From Legionella_A sp963772805 (GTDB taxonomy: Bacteria > Pseudomonadota > Gammaproteobacteria > Legionellales > Legionellaceae), in NCBI GenBank assembly GCA_963772805.1, contig CAVYYU010000008.1:186001-250000 (forward strand): DNA of 64,000 bases, read 5' to 3'. This document shows, one piece after another, positions 34,565 through 43,957 of the stretch (within the stretch, counting starts at the first letter, position 1; the number at the start of each line of letters is the position of its first letter). The notes beneath the pieces are model-generated. The model was not told the origin of the DNA. It made no database searches and worked only from the letters and a program-made list of their open reading frames with translations. Made by a program: the position numbers and the translations under genes.

Positions 34565-35855
34565 TCCTTTGCTTAATCGGTATTGGCTTAATCAGCTAGT
34601 CAGCTATGACAAATTATTGGTGGGATTCAGCGGTGGTTTGGATTCCACAGTCTTATTGCACATTCTCTCTTTACAACCTGAATTACATTGCAAAATATCT
34701 GCTGTGCATATTCATCATGGCCTAAGTACAAATGCATCCGTCTGGCAGTCTCATTGTCAGCAGTTTTGCGCCGAGCATGAAATCCCGATAATAGTTCGCC
34801 AGGTGGAGTTCGCGCGCGGTGCGAATATTGAAGAAAATGCACGTATGGCGCGTTATCAGGAATTTGCTGCTTTGTTAGCAGATCATGATTGCTTGTTATT
34901 GGCTCATCATCGTGATGACCAGGCTGAAACGTTGCTTTTGCAGCTCTTTCGTGGTGCTGGTCTTAATGGCCTGTCAGCTATGTTGCCCAGTAAACCGTTT
35001 GCCCGCGGAAATGTAGTAAGGCCACTTCTGGATTATTCGCGGAAAATGCTGGAAGACTATGCAAAACTGCATAAATTGGCCTGGATTGAGGATGAAAGCA
35101 ATCAGGATTGCACTTTTTCACGGAATTATTTACGTCATGAAATCGTGCCACTACTTCAGGAAAAATGGCCCGGGGTCGTGAATAGTTTAGTACGCAGTGC
35201 TAGCCATTGCCAACAGGCATTAAGAAATCTTGAAGCGCTTGCACTTATTGATTGTGCAGAGCTAGCTGAACGAAATGATACCCTGTCTTTGTTGCCATTG
35301 CAGACGTTGACTCGTGATCGTCTAAGTAATGTTCTGCGACTTTGGCTCAAAAACAATCAGGTGCGTCTGCCATCTACTACTATTTTCAATTGCCTGATTG
35401 ATGAAGTCATGGCAGCAACGATGGATGCGCAGCCTTGTGTGCAGTGGGGTACGGTACGCGTTACACGTTATCAGCAAAAGCTTTATTTATTAAAAAATGA
35501 AATTTGTTTGCCCGTAACTGTTGAGTGGAGTAATTTTCCTGAACGCATATTCATTGAAGGGCTTGGTTTTTTGCAGGCGACAGCTGTAGACAAAGGATTA
35601 CGAGTACCTGCGGGCATAGATGTGCAGGTTCGTTTTCGTGAGGGAGGGGAGTTATTCAATTGGCATGGGCAAACAAAACAGCTCAAAAAATTGTTGCAAC
35701 AGTGGCAAGTACCTCCATGGCAGCGTGACAGCATTCCCTTGATTTACATTGATAATTGTTTGGCCGCAATTGTTGGTTTCGCAATTAGCGATGACTATTA
35801 TAGTAATGAACCTGCGCAAGTTTATAGTATCGTACACTCGACTGATGAGCGATGA
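34551..35855 (+). CDS. tilS: tRNA(Ile)-lysidine synthase TilS
   Basis: Modifies C34 of the CAU-anticodon tRNA-Ile with lysine, changing its codon from AUG to AUA. The PP-loop is GFSGGLDSTVLLHIL. HHGLSTNASVWQSHC, LLAHHRDDQAETLLLQLFRG and GARGANIEENARM-like segments complete the N-terminal ATPase domain. The C-terminal part has the TilS-specific substrate domain (FREGGELFNWHGQTKQLKKLLQ). Start is GTG 34551, or GTG 34557, both inside the end of accA, so translation is coupled. 434 residues. An essential gene in nearly all bacteria. Confidence 0.94.
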   Translation: MLVTDPLLNRYWLNQLVSYDKLLVGFSGGLDSTVLLHILSLQPELHCKISAVHIHHGLSTNASVWQSHCQQFCAEHEIPIIVRQVEFARGANIEENARMARYQEFAALLADHDCLLLAHHRDDQAETLLLQLFRGAGLNGLSAMLPSKPFARGNVVRPLLDYSRKMLEDYAKLHKLAWIEDESNQDCTFSRNYLRHEIVPLLQEKWPGVVNSLVRSASHCQQALRNLEALALIDCAELAERNDTLSLLPLQTLTRDRLSNVLRLWLKNNQVRLPSTTIFNCLIDEVMAATMDAQPCVQWGTVRVTRYQQKLYLLKNEICLPVTVEWSNFPERIFIEGLGFLQATAVDKGLRVPAGIDVQVRFREGGELFNWHGQTKQLKKLLQQWQVPPWQRDSIPLIYIDNCLAAIVGFAISDDYYSNEPAQVYSIVHSTDER

Positions 35856-35979
35856 TTGTACGTAACCTATATTGTGGGCAATATAAAGAGCACCGGAAGA
35901 TGACAGACAGATCTTAATTCGAGTATTATTCATACATTGCACAAAAATCAGCTAGTGATTTAAATTATAAGAGACAGTA

Positions 35980-37239
35980 ATGGGGCAGCCTTTAATCAAT
36001 ATAACGCGTAAACATGCACTAATTTTTGCATGTTTTTTGCTGCTTTATGAATTTCTTACCTACATTGCCAATGACATGATTATGCCTGGCATGATCCAGG
36101 TTGTTGAGTCATTCCATGGGCCGGAGTCGTCGGTTGCAACTTCATTGACGGCCTATATTTTAGGTGGTGCCAGTTTGCAGCTATTCCTTGGACCCCTGTC
36201 TGATAGGTACGGCCGTCGACCTGTTATGATTTTTGGTGCGTGTTTTTTCTTTTTTTGCACTGTGTTTATCGCCGCTTCTAATACAATCGATCAATTTCTT
36301 GCTGCCAGGTTCTTTCAAGGCATGGGGTTGTGCTTTATCGGTGTGATTGGCTATGCAACCTTGCAAGAGATTTTTGCCGAGATGGACGCTATACGACTGA
36401 TAGCGCTTATGGCCAATGTAGCAATTGTAGCACCGCTGATAGGGCCATTGTTGGGTGCTGTTTTTATTCATTATTTTAGTTGGCGTTTCATTTTTATCAT
36501 TATTGGTTGTTTTGCACTGTTTGCGTTATGGGGGTTGTGGCGATTTATGCCAGAGTCTGTTGGCCAAATAAAACGTGATGGTGAGCAAATTCCGCGCATT
36601 TCATTATCACCGCATATTATCGCAGCAAACTACATGAGTTTGCTGCGCAATCGCACGTTTATGCTGAGCTCAGTTGCAGTAGGATTGCTCGGCGTACCTT
36701 GCCTCGCCTGGATAGGCCTGGCGCCCATTATTTTGGTTACTGATGCAAAACTGACAGTGATTCAATATGGTTTATGGCAATTGCCGGTATTTGGCGCGGC
36801 TATCCTCGGCAATTTAATTTTGATCCGGTTGACGCATAGCCGCACGGCAAAAAAAATCGTGTGGGTCGGTTCAGCAATATCGGTGCTCAGTTTGCTGACT
36901 TGTTCTATCCTGACGCTATCAAGCAATTCGGGCTACGCTGGCTTGATGCCAGGCATGATTTTCTATTTTTTAGGATTAGGGATAACAAATGGGCCATTCA
37001 CGCGCATTATCCTTTTTTGCACACCGGTCGCCAAAGGGACTGCTTCTGCTTTGATGAATATGATTGCCATGCTTATTCAAGCGTTAGGCATAGAAGTCGC
37101 GAACATAATATACGCGAATCATAGTAATACACGTTTTGGTTTGTACTGCGCAATAACAGCTATCGTATACCTTGCGTTCTTGGGCTGCGCTTTCTTTTTC
37201 CTACGCGACACCGACGAAGCTCCGAAAAGCAATGCCTAA
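35980..37239 (+). CDS. MFS transporter, Bcr/MdfA-like drug efflux type
   Basis: A 12-helix major facilitator of 419 residues. The signature between helices 2 and 3 is LGPLSDRYGRRPVMIFGA. The acidic residues in helix 1 (LLYEFLTYIANDMIMPGM) resemble MdfA, where they couple protons to export of lipophilic drugs. The motif C-like VAPLIGPLLGAVFIHYFSWRFIF in helix 5 is that of drug/H+ antiporters with 12 helices. The substrate is unknown. It is a single gene, convergent with the holin-family gene, with 23 bp between stop codons. Confidence 0.85.
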   Translation: MGQPLINITRKHALIFACFLLLYEFLTYIANDMIMPGMIQVVESFHGPESSVATSLTAYILGGASLQLFLGPLSDRYGRRPVMIFGACFFFFCTVFIAASNTIDQFLAARFFQGMGLCFIGVIGYATLQEIFAEMDAIRLIALMANVAIVAPLIGPLLGAVFIHYFSWRFIFIIIGCFALFALWGLWRFMPESVGQIKRDGEQIPRISLSPHIIAANYMSLLRNRTFMLSSVAVGLLGVPCLAWIGLAPIILVTDAKLTVIQYGLWQLPVFGAAILGNLILIRLTHSRTAKKIVWVGSAISVLSLLTCSILTLSSNSGYAGLMPGMIFYFLGLGITNGPFTRIILFCTPVAKGTASALMNMIAMLIQALGIEVANIIYANHSNTRFGLYCAITAIVYLAFLGCAFFFLRDTDEAPKSNA

Positions 37240-37262
37240 CGGCCAAGGTACTTAAACAGCCT

Positions 37263-37547
37263 CTATTCGCACTTCTCGTCTTTCTTGCAACAACGTCCTG
37301 CAAAGCAGTTATAAATCCAGGCGAGGATAACTCCCCCTATAAAGGCATCAACAAACCCCATTGCGCCACCAATAATGCTTCCTTTAATAGACGCATCAGA
37401 CCATATGTACACTGATCCCATGGCCACCACAAACTGATTACCATACGATGTGTAGTGAGCAAGCAATCCCATGAGTAACATGCTGGCACCCCATAGAATG
37501 CCTAAAGACATCCCTAAGGCCCACGGACTAATTTTGCAATTCGTCAT
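37263..37547 (-). CDS. Small membrane protein of the Legionella-type 'bacteriophage holin' family
   Basis: 94 residues with two or three hydrophobic segments (WALGMSLGILWGASMLLMGLLA, SIIGGAMGFVDAFIGGVILAWIYN) and a Cys/Lys-rich tail (CCKKDEKCE). The opening CKISPWALG and the GFVDGFIGG-like turn are those of a family often annotated as bacteriophage holin in Legionella, Coxiella and relatives. No phage genes are near it and no lysis function is shown. GGAGATAGTC precedes the ATG on its strand. Confidence 0.65.
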   Translation of the reverse strand: MTNCKISPWALGMSLGILWGASMLLMGLLAHYTSYGNQFVVAMGSVYIWSDASIKGSIIGGAMGFVDAFIGGVILAWIYNCFAGRCCKKDEKCE

Positions 37548-37967
37548 GACTATCTCCTAAATATCCTTTTACTCTAGAAGTATAGCAGTTTGGTTGATAT
37601 ATGGTCATATTTCTTGTGATTTTGATATTCGGAGTTGTTCCACTTTATCCCCAACAAACGTGAAGACTGTATCGATGTGCTAAAATATCACTGAATTTGT
37701 GTGGGGACACTGATTTATCGGGAGCCGGATGTCGTAATTCTGCAAGTCCGGTATTGAGGATGGTTGGGCTGGAGTGATCTGGCCGTTCTGCTCACCCAGA
37801 CCTTCAAATTACCAAGACTGATATTAGTCGTTGTTACTTAATTATCTTTATAAATCTCATTAATTGCAGTTTTGCCTTTCACTTTATATGATAGAACGGC
37901 TCCATAAATTTCCGTACGCTCTATGATACCAATTCAAATAGCTAAAAAATTAATTACAGGAGGTAAT
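37548..37967. other. 420-bp non-coding region with a group II intron domain V-like motif
   Basis: No plausible gene is seen. At 37722-37755 a 34-nt segment begins GAGCCGGATG and ends TCCGGTATT, the length and outline of group II intron domain V. It is followed by a stem (GGTTGGG...CCCAGACC, 37762-37802) that could be domain VI. The rest is AT-rich, and the promoter and AGGAGG site of the next gene lie at its end. Confidence 0.35.
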
Positions 37968-38642
37968 ATGAGTATAAAAGCAGTTATTATTGCAGCTGGG
38001 TGTGCTTTATCGTTAAATACAATAGCGGGTACAATGGGAGTACCTATAGCAGAGGAATATCGACCTTGGTCAGTCATTGGTAGTCTTGGATACACTTGGT
38101 ACCAACATGCTTATGATGGTATTCCTGTAGGACAAGCTGCGATAGGTGATGGTCAAACAGCTCTTGGTCGTTTCGCTATAGCCAGAGATTTTGGTTCGTT
38201 TAAAAATGTACATTTTGGTGCAGAAGTAGGTGTTCAATCTGGTAATACCATGCGCCTTGGTATTTCTCAAGAGAGCTTGGCAGATTTGGGTGCATTCTTG
38301 CCCGTTCAAACTACAGTTAAACCCATGTTAGACTTACTGGCCACAGCAACATTTCAACCGCTGGGAAGTACGCCAGTATTTGGTATCGTTAAAGGGGGCA
38401 TCGCATATCGTCGTATGCAAATTAATGATCGTGTGACTTTCAACGATCTATCTGAAGTAGCGTTTGAAGTTCAATTTGGACTCAGAATGCACATCACTGA
38501 GCGCGCCAGTTTATCCTTGAATTATCAAGGCATCTTTAATGGCAAAACCAAGTACACCATTAATACCACTGAGTTTACCGGGCATATCTCAAATATCCCA
38601 AATCAAAATGGCATACTGTTAAGCCTTTCTTATGCGGTTTAA
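37968..38642 (+). CDS. Outer-membrane beta-barrel-like protein, unknown function
   Basis: 224 residues from ATG 37968, which follows a perfect AGGAGG with 6 bases spacing. A signal peptide (MSIKAVIIAAGCALSLNTIAG) is followed by alternating polar/hydrophobic strands rich in Gly and aromatics (WSVIGSLGYTWYQHAYDG, FGIVKGGIAYRRMQI, VAFEVQFGLRMHITERASLSLNYQG, GILLSLSYAV), as expected for an eight-stranded barrel of the OmpA/OmpW/opacity type. It is not assigned to a named family. The next gene also encodes an exported protein. Confidence 0.65.
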   Translation: MSIKAVIIAAGCALSLNTIAGTMGVPIAEEYRPWSVIGSLGYTWYQHAYDGIPVGQAAIGDGQTALGRFAIARDFGSFKNVHFGAEVGVQSGNTMRLGISQESLADLGAFLPVQTTVKPMLDLLATATFQPLGSTPVFGIVKGGIAYRRMQINDRVTFNDLSEVAFEVQFGLRMHITERASLSLNYQGIFNGKTKYTINTTEFTGHISNIPNQNGILLSLSYAV

Positions 38643-38758
38643 GAGAGTCAATCTGTATAAAAATAAAATTGAACTTAATTCAACTCGTCGCACACATAGA
38701 AATGTATCAGAACGTATGTTGAAATCTTTCGTTAACAGTTTAATGGATAAGGAATATC

Positions 38759-39373
38759 ATGAATAAAAAAATACTATTTACAATTATGATGGCTTTTCTC
38801 ATGACAGCAAAAGGCAATGCAGCCAACAACAACCCTGCCTCAGTTGATTATGTTCAAACCTATGTACAGTCGAAAATTGCCACCATTTCTGCAGGACCTC
38901 AAGGACCTGCTGGACCAACAGGTAATGCGGGGCCGGCAGGACCAGCCGGGGGAGTGATTGCTTTTGCTGATTTTTTTGCGCTGATGCCACCCGATAATGC
39001 AGCCACCGTTGCACCGGGTACAGATGTCTCATTTCCACAGGATGGACCAACTTCTGGTGGGATATTTCGAGTCGGGTCTTCAGCATTTCAGTTATCTAGT
39101 ATTGGTGTTTACCAAGTTATATTTCAAGTCAGTGTAAGCGAAGCAGGGCAACTGATACTCACACTTAATGGTGCTGATCTAGCTTACACGGTGGTTGGTC
39201 GAGCGACGGGCACTAGTCAGATTATTGGCATGGCTTTGGTTGAGACAACAACGGCCGATTCAATACTCACGGTGCGCAATCCAGCAGGGAACGCCATAGC
39301 GTTAACGATCACTCCGCTAGCGGGTGGAACACGCCCAGTATCTGCTCATCTTGTTATCACGCGATTGCAATAG
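38759..39373 (+). CDS. Secreted collagen-like protein with BclA/C1q-type C-terminal domain
   Basis: 204 residues: a signal peptide (MNKKILFTIMMAFLMTAKGNA), a short helix, then a Gly-X-Y tract of about six triplets (GPQGPAGPTGNAGPAGPAGG, residues 46-65). The C-terminal domain of about 135 residues is rich in beta strands and resembles the trimeric globular head of Bacillus exosporium protein BclA (FADFFALMPPDNAATVAPGT, IGVYQVIFQVSVSEAGQLIL, LTVRNPAGNAIALTITPLAG, RPVSAHLVIT). Such proteins form trimers on cell or spore surfaces. In Legionella-like bacteria collagen-like proteins act in adhesion. Its closeness to Firmicutes proteins suggests horizontal transfer. A good terminator follows. Confidence 0.8.
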   Translation: MNKKILFTIMMAFLMTAKGNAANNNPASVDYVQTYVQSKIATISAGPQGPAGPTGNAGPAGPAGGVIAFADFFALMPPDNAATVAPGTDVSFPQDGPTSGGIFRVGSSAFQLSSIGVYQVIFQVSVSEAGQLILTLNGADLAYTVVGRATGTSQIIGMALVETTTADSILTVRNPAGNAIALTITPLAGGTRPVSAHLVITRLQ

Positions 39374-39770
39374 ATAGTTATCTTACTCTAGCACAGTTGT
39401 CTGGCAAATGAGCCGGGCTCTGTGTTTTTAATATTATGATAGTGCTGCTGCTGATGACGTACACACCATCTAGGTAAGATGGTTTTCCACGCCACCCCAT
39501 GCAGGATAAATGCGAGGTGTATTTCTTCACGCCTACCCAAACGCTATCCAGCGTCTAGGATATAGTAAGTATACGCGTGCAAATTGGTCACTTATCACTA
39601 TCCATCTTAAATGCGAATTAAGAGCATATCGCATAATTTTATTCATAAAATAACTCTATATTTCATGTGGTTATCTCAGAACGAACGTTTTTTGGGGTTG
39701 CTCCATATGACCCTAATATTTTTATGGAAAAAAAGTTAAAAGTCAGTATGATTTCGCCATTAGCTTAACT
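39374..39770. other. 397-bp intergenic region
   Basis: It holds the terminator of the collagen-like gene at its start and presumably the rnhB promoter at its end. A middle stretch of higher GC (CACGCCACCCC...CACGCCTACCC, 39488-39540) has two similar C-rich runs but no clear gene or RNA. Confidence 0.5.
39392..39429 (+). terminator. Rho-independent terminator of the collagen-like gene
   Basis: CACAG...CTGTG with an inner TCTGGC/GCCGGG stem, followed directly by TTTTTA, 18 bp after the stop codon. Confidence 0.75.
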
Positions 39771-40334
39771 ATGGAACATACTATGTATATTGCAGGGGTT
39801 GATGAAGTTGGCAGGGGGCCTTTAGCAGGACCGGTTGTTACTGCCGCAGTCATTATGGAGTCACCCATCAAAGGCGTGACGGATTCCAAGTTATTAAGTG
39901 CGGCTAGACGACGTGAGTTAGCGATTGAGATTAAAGAAAAAGCGATCTGTTATGCCTACGGGCGAGCAGAGGCTGAAGAAATCGACGAGCTTAATATCCA
40001 TCATGCTACCCTGTTGGCCATGAAACGTGCCATTGAAGGCTTATCCATTATCCCAGAAAAAATTTTGGTAGATGGTTTGTATACGCCGAAAGTTTTTAGC
40101 CCATGTTATGCCATTGTAAAAGGCGATAGCCTGGTGTTTGAAATTAGTGCGGCATCTATTTTGGCTAAGGTGCTTCGTGATGAGGAAATGGAAAGGATGG
40201 AGGAGCTCTATCCAGGTTATGGTTTTGCGCTGCATAAAGGCTATCCCACAGCGGTTCACCGAGCGGCATTACAGGCGTTAGGGCCATGTCCTATACATCG
40301 CAGAAGTTATGCTGGAATAGCGGCAATGGTCTGA
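39771..40334 (+). CDS. rnhB: Ribonuclease HII
   Basis: Cuts RNA in RNA-DNA hybrids and removes single ribonucleotides from DNA. The active-site motif is IAGVDEVGRGPLAGPVVTAAV (first Asp and Glu). Further motifs are VTDSKLLSAARRREL, LVDG (third acidic residue region), ISAASILAKVLRDE, and the C-terminal GYGFALHKGYPTAVHRAAL. 187 residues with start 39771; ATG 39783 (MYIAGVDEVG) is an alternative. It converges with rodA, with 21 bp between the stops. Confidence 0.95.
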   Translation: MEHTMYIAGVDEVGRGPLAGPVVTAAVIMESPIKGVTDSKLLSAARRRELAIEIKEKAICYAYGRAEAEEIDELNIHHATLLAMKRAIEGLSIIPEKILVDGLYTPKVFSPCYAIVKGDSLVFEISAASILAKVLRDEEMERMEELYPGYGFALHKGYPTAVHRAALQALGPCPIHRRSYAGIAAMV

Positions 40335-40355
40335 CTCATGAGTCTACGGCCAAGT

Positions 40356-41480
40356 TTATTTATAGCTCAAACTATTAAACAAAATACGGTGCGAGCTAAT
40401 CGACATTAAAATTCCAAAACTAGCCAAAAAGGTCACCATTGCCGTTCCGCCATAACTGACCAGCGGTAACGGGATGCCCACTACGGGCAATATACCCATT
40501 ACCATACCGATATTCACAAAGGCAGAGAGAAAGAAGCTCATGGCTAAACTGGCAGCTAATAAACGGGTAAAGGTTGTTTGTGCGTGGCTTGCTATCTGCA
40601 AGCCACGCAGTGAGATTAATACGACTAAGATAATTAGAATCAATCCGCCAATAAAGCCAAATTCTTCGCCATTTACAGCAAAAATAAAGTCAGTCGCATG
40701 TTCTGGTAGAAAGTTAAGGTGTGATTGACTGCCTATAAGCCAACCCTTGCCAAATGCACCACCCGAACCAATGGCTATCTTGGATTGAATGATGTGATAA
40801 CCAGTGCCTAGCGGGTCAGTTTCTGGATTTATGAAGGTAATGATGCGCTGTTTTTGATAGTCATGCATTACATGCCATAGCAATGGTGCGGCTAGGCCTG
40901 CGGCGACACCTAAAAATAAAATAATACGCATGTTGATCCCGGCTAAAAATATAACACAAACTCCTGCCGCGACGACCATCAGGGCTGTGCCTAAATCAGG
41001 TTGTTTAGCAATGAGAATAGCGGGGATAAAGATAAGGATTGCGGCAATAAATAGGGATTTTAAATCAATCGGTATTGATTTTCGGTCAAAATACCAGGCA
41101 GCCATCATAGGCACTCCCAGCTTCATCAGCTCAGAGGGTTGGAAGCGAAAAAAACCGAGGTCGAGCCAACGCTGAGCACCCTTACCAATTTTACCCATGA
41201 TCATGACGGCAATGAGCAAGGCCAGGCCGGTTCCATAGATCCAAGGTGTCCATAGTTTGTATTTATGTGGGGGAATAATAGCAAAAATCATCATGATACC
41301 AAGGGCGAGAAGTAGTCGCAATGCTTGCCGCAACACCATACCGGTATTTTGATTTGAGGCACTATAAAGAATAAGAAGGCCTAATAAAATTAAAAGCAAC
41401 GACAAGCCTAGCAAGGGGAGGTCGATGTGCAGGGACTTTGGTGTAAACCGATAGACTGGACGATTCGCTGATATTTTCAT
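40356..41480 (-). CDS. rodA: Rod-shape peptidoglycan glycosyltransferase RodA (MrdB)
   Basis: A SEDS-family polymerase that makes glycan strands for cell elongation together with PBP2. The 374 residues form about ten membrane helices. SEDS motifs are LYSASNQNTGMVLRQ, GAQRWLDLGFFRFQPSELMK, QPDLGTALMVVAAG, HLNFLPEHATDFIFAVNGEE, and the C-terminal GIPLPLVSYGGTAMVTFLAS. Its start overlaps the stop of mrdA by 4 bases (ATGA), so the two are translationally coupled, as in other gammaproteobacteria. It is the last gene of the rsfS-rlmH-mrdA-rodA block. Confidence 0.95.
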   Translation of the reverse strand: MKISANRPVYRFTPKSLHIDLPLLGLSLLLILLGLLILYSASNQNTGMVLRQALRLLLALGIMMIFAIIPPHKYKLWTPWIYGTGLALLIAVMIMGKIGKGAQRWLDLGFFRFQPSELMKLGVPMMAAWYFDRKSIPIDLKSLFIAAILIFIPAILIAKQPDLGTALMVVAAGVCVIFLAGINMRIILFLGVAAGLAAPLLWHVMHDYQKQRIITFINPETDPLGTGYHIIQSKIAIGSGGAFGKGWLIGSQSHLNFLPEHATDFIFAVNGEEFGFIGGLILIILVVLISLRGLQIASHAQTTFTRLLAASLAMSFFLSAFVNIGMVMGILPVVGIPLPLVSYGGTAMVTFLASFGILMSISSHRILFNSLSYK

Positions 41481-43369
41481 GATGTTTTGTCTTGGTCAGT
41501 ATTATTGGGTTCAGGATTATTAAGATCCGACTCAGGCTTGTTGAGTTCAAAGTAGGCATCCATGACCTTACGAGCCACACTTGATGCGATTACATCATTT
41601 TCAACCATTACCGCTATTGCGATTTCCGGTTTCTCTACCGGTGCAAAGGCAATAAAGAGGGAGTGGTCACGCAAGGCTTCCGGGATATCAGCATATCGTG
41701 TTTTTTCATACTGATTACCACTGAAAACCTGTGCGGTCCCAGTTTTGGCTGCAACCGTATAAGGAGCATTACGGCCAAAGCGATAGCCTGTTCCTTCATT
41801 GCTCAAGATAACATTTTGCATTGCTTCCGCTACAATTGACCAATAGGAGTCGTCTTTTAGCTGAATAGGGTATTCTTCAAGCGCTTGGAACTCGTTAACT
41901 TCACCATGGTCTTGTATTGATTTACCATATATGTGTGGGCGAAATCGACGGCCATGTTGGCTTAATGATGCAGTGGCATTGGCAAGCTGTAATATTGATG
42001 TGAGCATAAAACCTTGTCCGATTGAGGTGATTAAGGTATCGCCGGGATACCAGGACACGCCTTTACTGCGCCGCTTCCAATTAGGGCTGGGCACGACGCC
42101 TGGGGCTTCCTCATGGATATCAATGTGAGTGAGTTGCCCAAAACCAAATTGCATTAACATGTCCTCAATAGCAGAAATTCCCATTTTATTACCGAGCTGG
42201 TAAAAATAGGGGTCGCATGAAACAGTAATTGCACGCTTGAGATTGACAATACCATGCCCTGTACGTTTCCAATCACGATACTTGTGGCTAACACCGGGTA
42301 TTCTGTACCAGCCGGGATCATAGATTTTAGTGGAGGGCGTGACAAATCCTTTTTCCAGGCCCGTTATCGCAATAAATGGCTTGAGCGTCGAGGCCGGTGG
42401 GTATAAACCACGTACAGCACGATTATATAATGGCTTGTCTGGTGCATTCGCCAATTGTTGATAGTCTTTATTGCTAATGCCATTGACGAAAATATTAGGG
42501 TCATAACTGGGGGAGCTAACCATCGCCAAAATTTCGCCATTTTGTGAGTTTATGGCAACAACAGCGCCGCGTTTGTCTTTCAGGGCATCATAAGCCACTT
42601 GTTGCAAGCGCGCGTCGATAGTTAGATACATTTTAGCACCGGAGACCGGCGCCTGCTTACTTAAAACACGCAATGTTCTGCCGCTCACATCCGTTTCGAC
42701 TTGTTGATAACCTACCGTTCCATGCAGGGCATCTTCATAGTATTTTTCTATCCCTGCCTTGCCGATAAAATTCGTCGCGCGATAATTGGTTGCATCTGTT
42801 TGTTGCAACTCCTGTACATTGATTCGCCCAACGTAACCTAGTACATGAGCCGTGACATCGGCGAGCGGATAATAGCGCATCAGTCGGGCTTTGATGCTGA
42901 CACCTGGAAATTGGTATTGATTACTAGCAAATATGGCAACCTCTTCCTGAGTTAATTTCAGCTTTAGAGGGATGGCGACATAGGAACGATTACGTCCGCA
43001 TGCATGATTAAAGGTATCAATGTCGTCCTCGGTGATTGAGGGTAATAGTTTTTGTATTTGTTGTAGTGTCTTGTTTATATTTTTTATGCGTTCAGGAATT
43101 ATTTCCAGAACATACACCGGAATGTTATCTGCAAGAATAACACCATTTTTATCTAGAATGATTCCTCGTGGGGGTGCTATCGGAAGGATGCTCATCTGAT
43201 TTTTTAAGGATAGGGTGGCATAACGTTTAAATTGTGAGAATTGTAAATAGCCTAAGCGTAAAATTAAAATAAGCGAGCATATAATCAACAAGGCCACCAG
43301 TAAGCTCAAGCGAAAGCGATGAAGCTGAGACTCTACATATTCATTTTTAACCGATTTATTCAAAGGCAT
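41477..43369 (-). CDS. mrdA: Penicillin-binding protein 2 (elongation transpeptidase)
   Basis: Monofunctional class B transpeptidase that cross-links peptidoglycan in the elongasome with RodA. 630 residues: an N-terminal membrane anchor (FRLSLLVALLIICSLILILR), a dimerisation/pedestal domain (PRGIILDKNGVILADNIPVY), and the penicillin-binding domain. The active site has the nucleophile Ser in PPASTLKPFIAITG (SxxK), the second motif VSCD (SSD in E. coli PBP2), and KTGTAQVF. Length equals E. coli PBP2 (633). The C-terminal tail is Asn/Asp-rich (ESDLNNPEPNNTDQD). Confidence 0.95.
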   Translation of the reverse strand: MPLNKSVKNEYVESQLHRFRLSLLVALLIICSLILILRLGYLQFSQFKRYATLSLKNQMSILPIAPPRGIILDKNGVILADNIPVYVLEIIPERIKNINKTLQQIQKLLPSITEDDIDTFNHACGRNRSYVAIPLKLKLTQEEVAIFASNQYQFPGVSIKARLMRYYPLADVTAHVLGYVGRINVQELQQTDATNYRATNFIGKAGIEKYYEDALHGTVGYQQVETDVSGRTLRVLSKQAPVSGAKMYLTIDARLQQVAYDALKDKRGAVVAINSQNGEILAMVSSPSYDPNIFVNGISNKDYQQLANAPDKPLYNRAVRGLYPPASTLKPFIAITGLEKGFVTPSTKIYDPGWYRIPGVSHKYRDWKRTGHGIVNLKRAITVSCDPYFYQLGNKMGISAIEDMLMQFGFGQLTHIDIHEEAPGVVPSPNWKRRSKGVSWYPGDTLITSIGQGFMLTSILQLANATASLSQHGRRFRPHIYGKSIQDHGEVNEFQALEEYPIQLKDDSYWSIVAEAMQNVILSNEGTGYRFGRNAPYTVAAKTGTAQVFSGNQYEKTRYADIPEALRDHSLFIAFAPVEKPEIAIAVMVENDVIASSVARKVMDAYFELNKPESDLNNPEPNNTDQDKTS

Positions 43370-43444
43370 GGTTAACTGCTAATGGCTGTGTGGAAAGGAA
43401 AGCTGTGTGCTTTTTAAAAACTGAGCGGAGTATAACTTAAATTG

Positions 43445-43915
43445 TTACTTGTGATAAGGGTGATTATGCAAGATAGACCAGGCACGGTAGAGCGCTTCCA
43501 TTAGAACAATTCTTACCAGGGTGTGTGGGAGGGTTAGTTTGGATAATGACCAGCGCTCATCACTACGGGTTATCAATGACGGGGATAAACCTTCAGGCCC
43601 GCCAATCAAAAAGCACAAGTGACTGTTAATTTGTTGCAAGTGGTCAAGTTTCGCAGCTAATTGCTCGCTGCTAAATGATTCACCCTGGATGACAAGCGCA
43701 ATGACGCGTGCACCATTGGGGATAGCGTTACTCATCAGCGTCATTTCTTTTTCCATGATACGTGATAAATCAGTCGACTTACCTCGGCGAATCAACGGAA
43801 TTTCGATGACATTGACGGCAACACCATCTTGCAGTCGTTTGGCAAATTCTTGCACGGCCTGGTCTACCCAGGCGGGCATTTTATTGCCAATGGTGATTAA
43901 CGTTATCTTTAGCAT
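43445..43915 (-). CDS. rlmH: 23S rRNA pseudouridine-1915 N3-methyltransferase RlmH
   Basis: SPOUT-class enzyme that methylates pseudouridine 1915 in helix 69 of 23S rRNA. 156 residues from ATG 43915 (MLKITLITIGNKMPAWVDQAV); a TTG at 43927 is in frame but the family's N-terminus fits 43915. The knotted SAM site is visible in FLIGGPEGLSPSLI, and the C-terminal LTLPHTLVRIVLMEALYRAWSILHNHPYHK is typical. It lies 42 bp after rsfS and 75 bp before mrdA, conserved gene order. Confidence 0.95.
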   Translation of the reverse strand: MLKITLITIGNKMPAWVDQAVQEFAKRLQDGVAVNVIEIPLIRRGKSTDLSRIMEKEMTLMSNAIPNGARVIALVIQGESFSSEQLAAKLDHLQQINSHLCFLIGGPEGLSPSLITRSDERWSLSKLTLPHTLVRIVLMEALYRAWSILHNHPYHK

Positions 43916-43957
43916 AGGGTAATGCAAATCAAGTGGCTTCGCTTGTAACCAAACATG

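Noticed and set aside
37263..37547. Holin annotation taken as evidence for a prophage
   Set aside because: No other phage gene is near and the family is widespread as a single gene in Legionella-type genomes.
39480..39545. Two similar C-rich runs considered as an attachment site or short repeat array
   Set aside because: The similarity is only about ten bases and there is no third copy or regular spacing.
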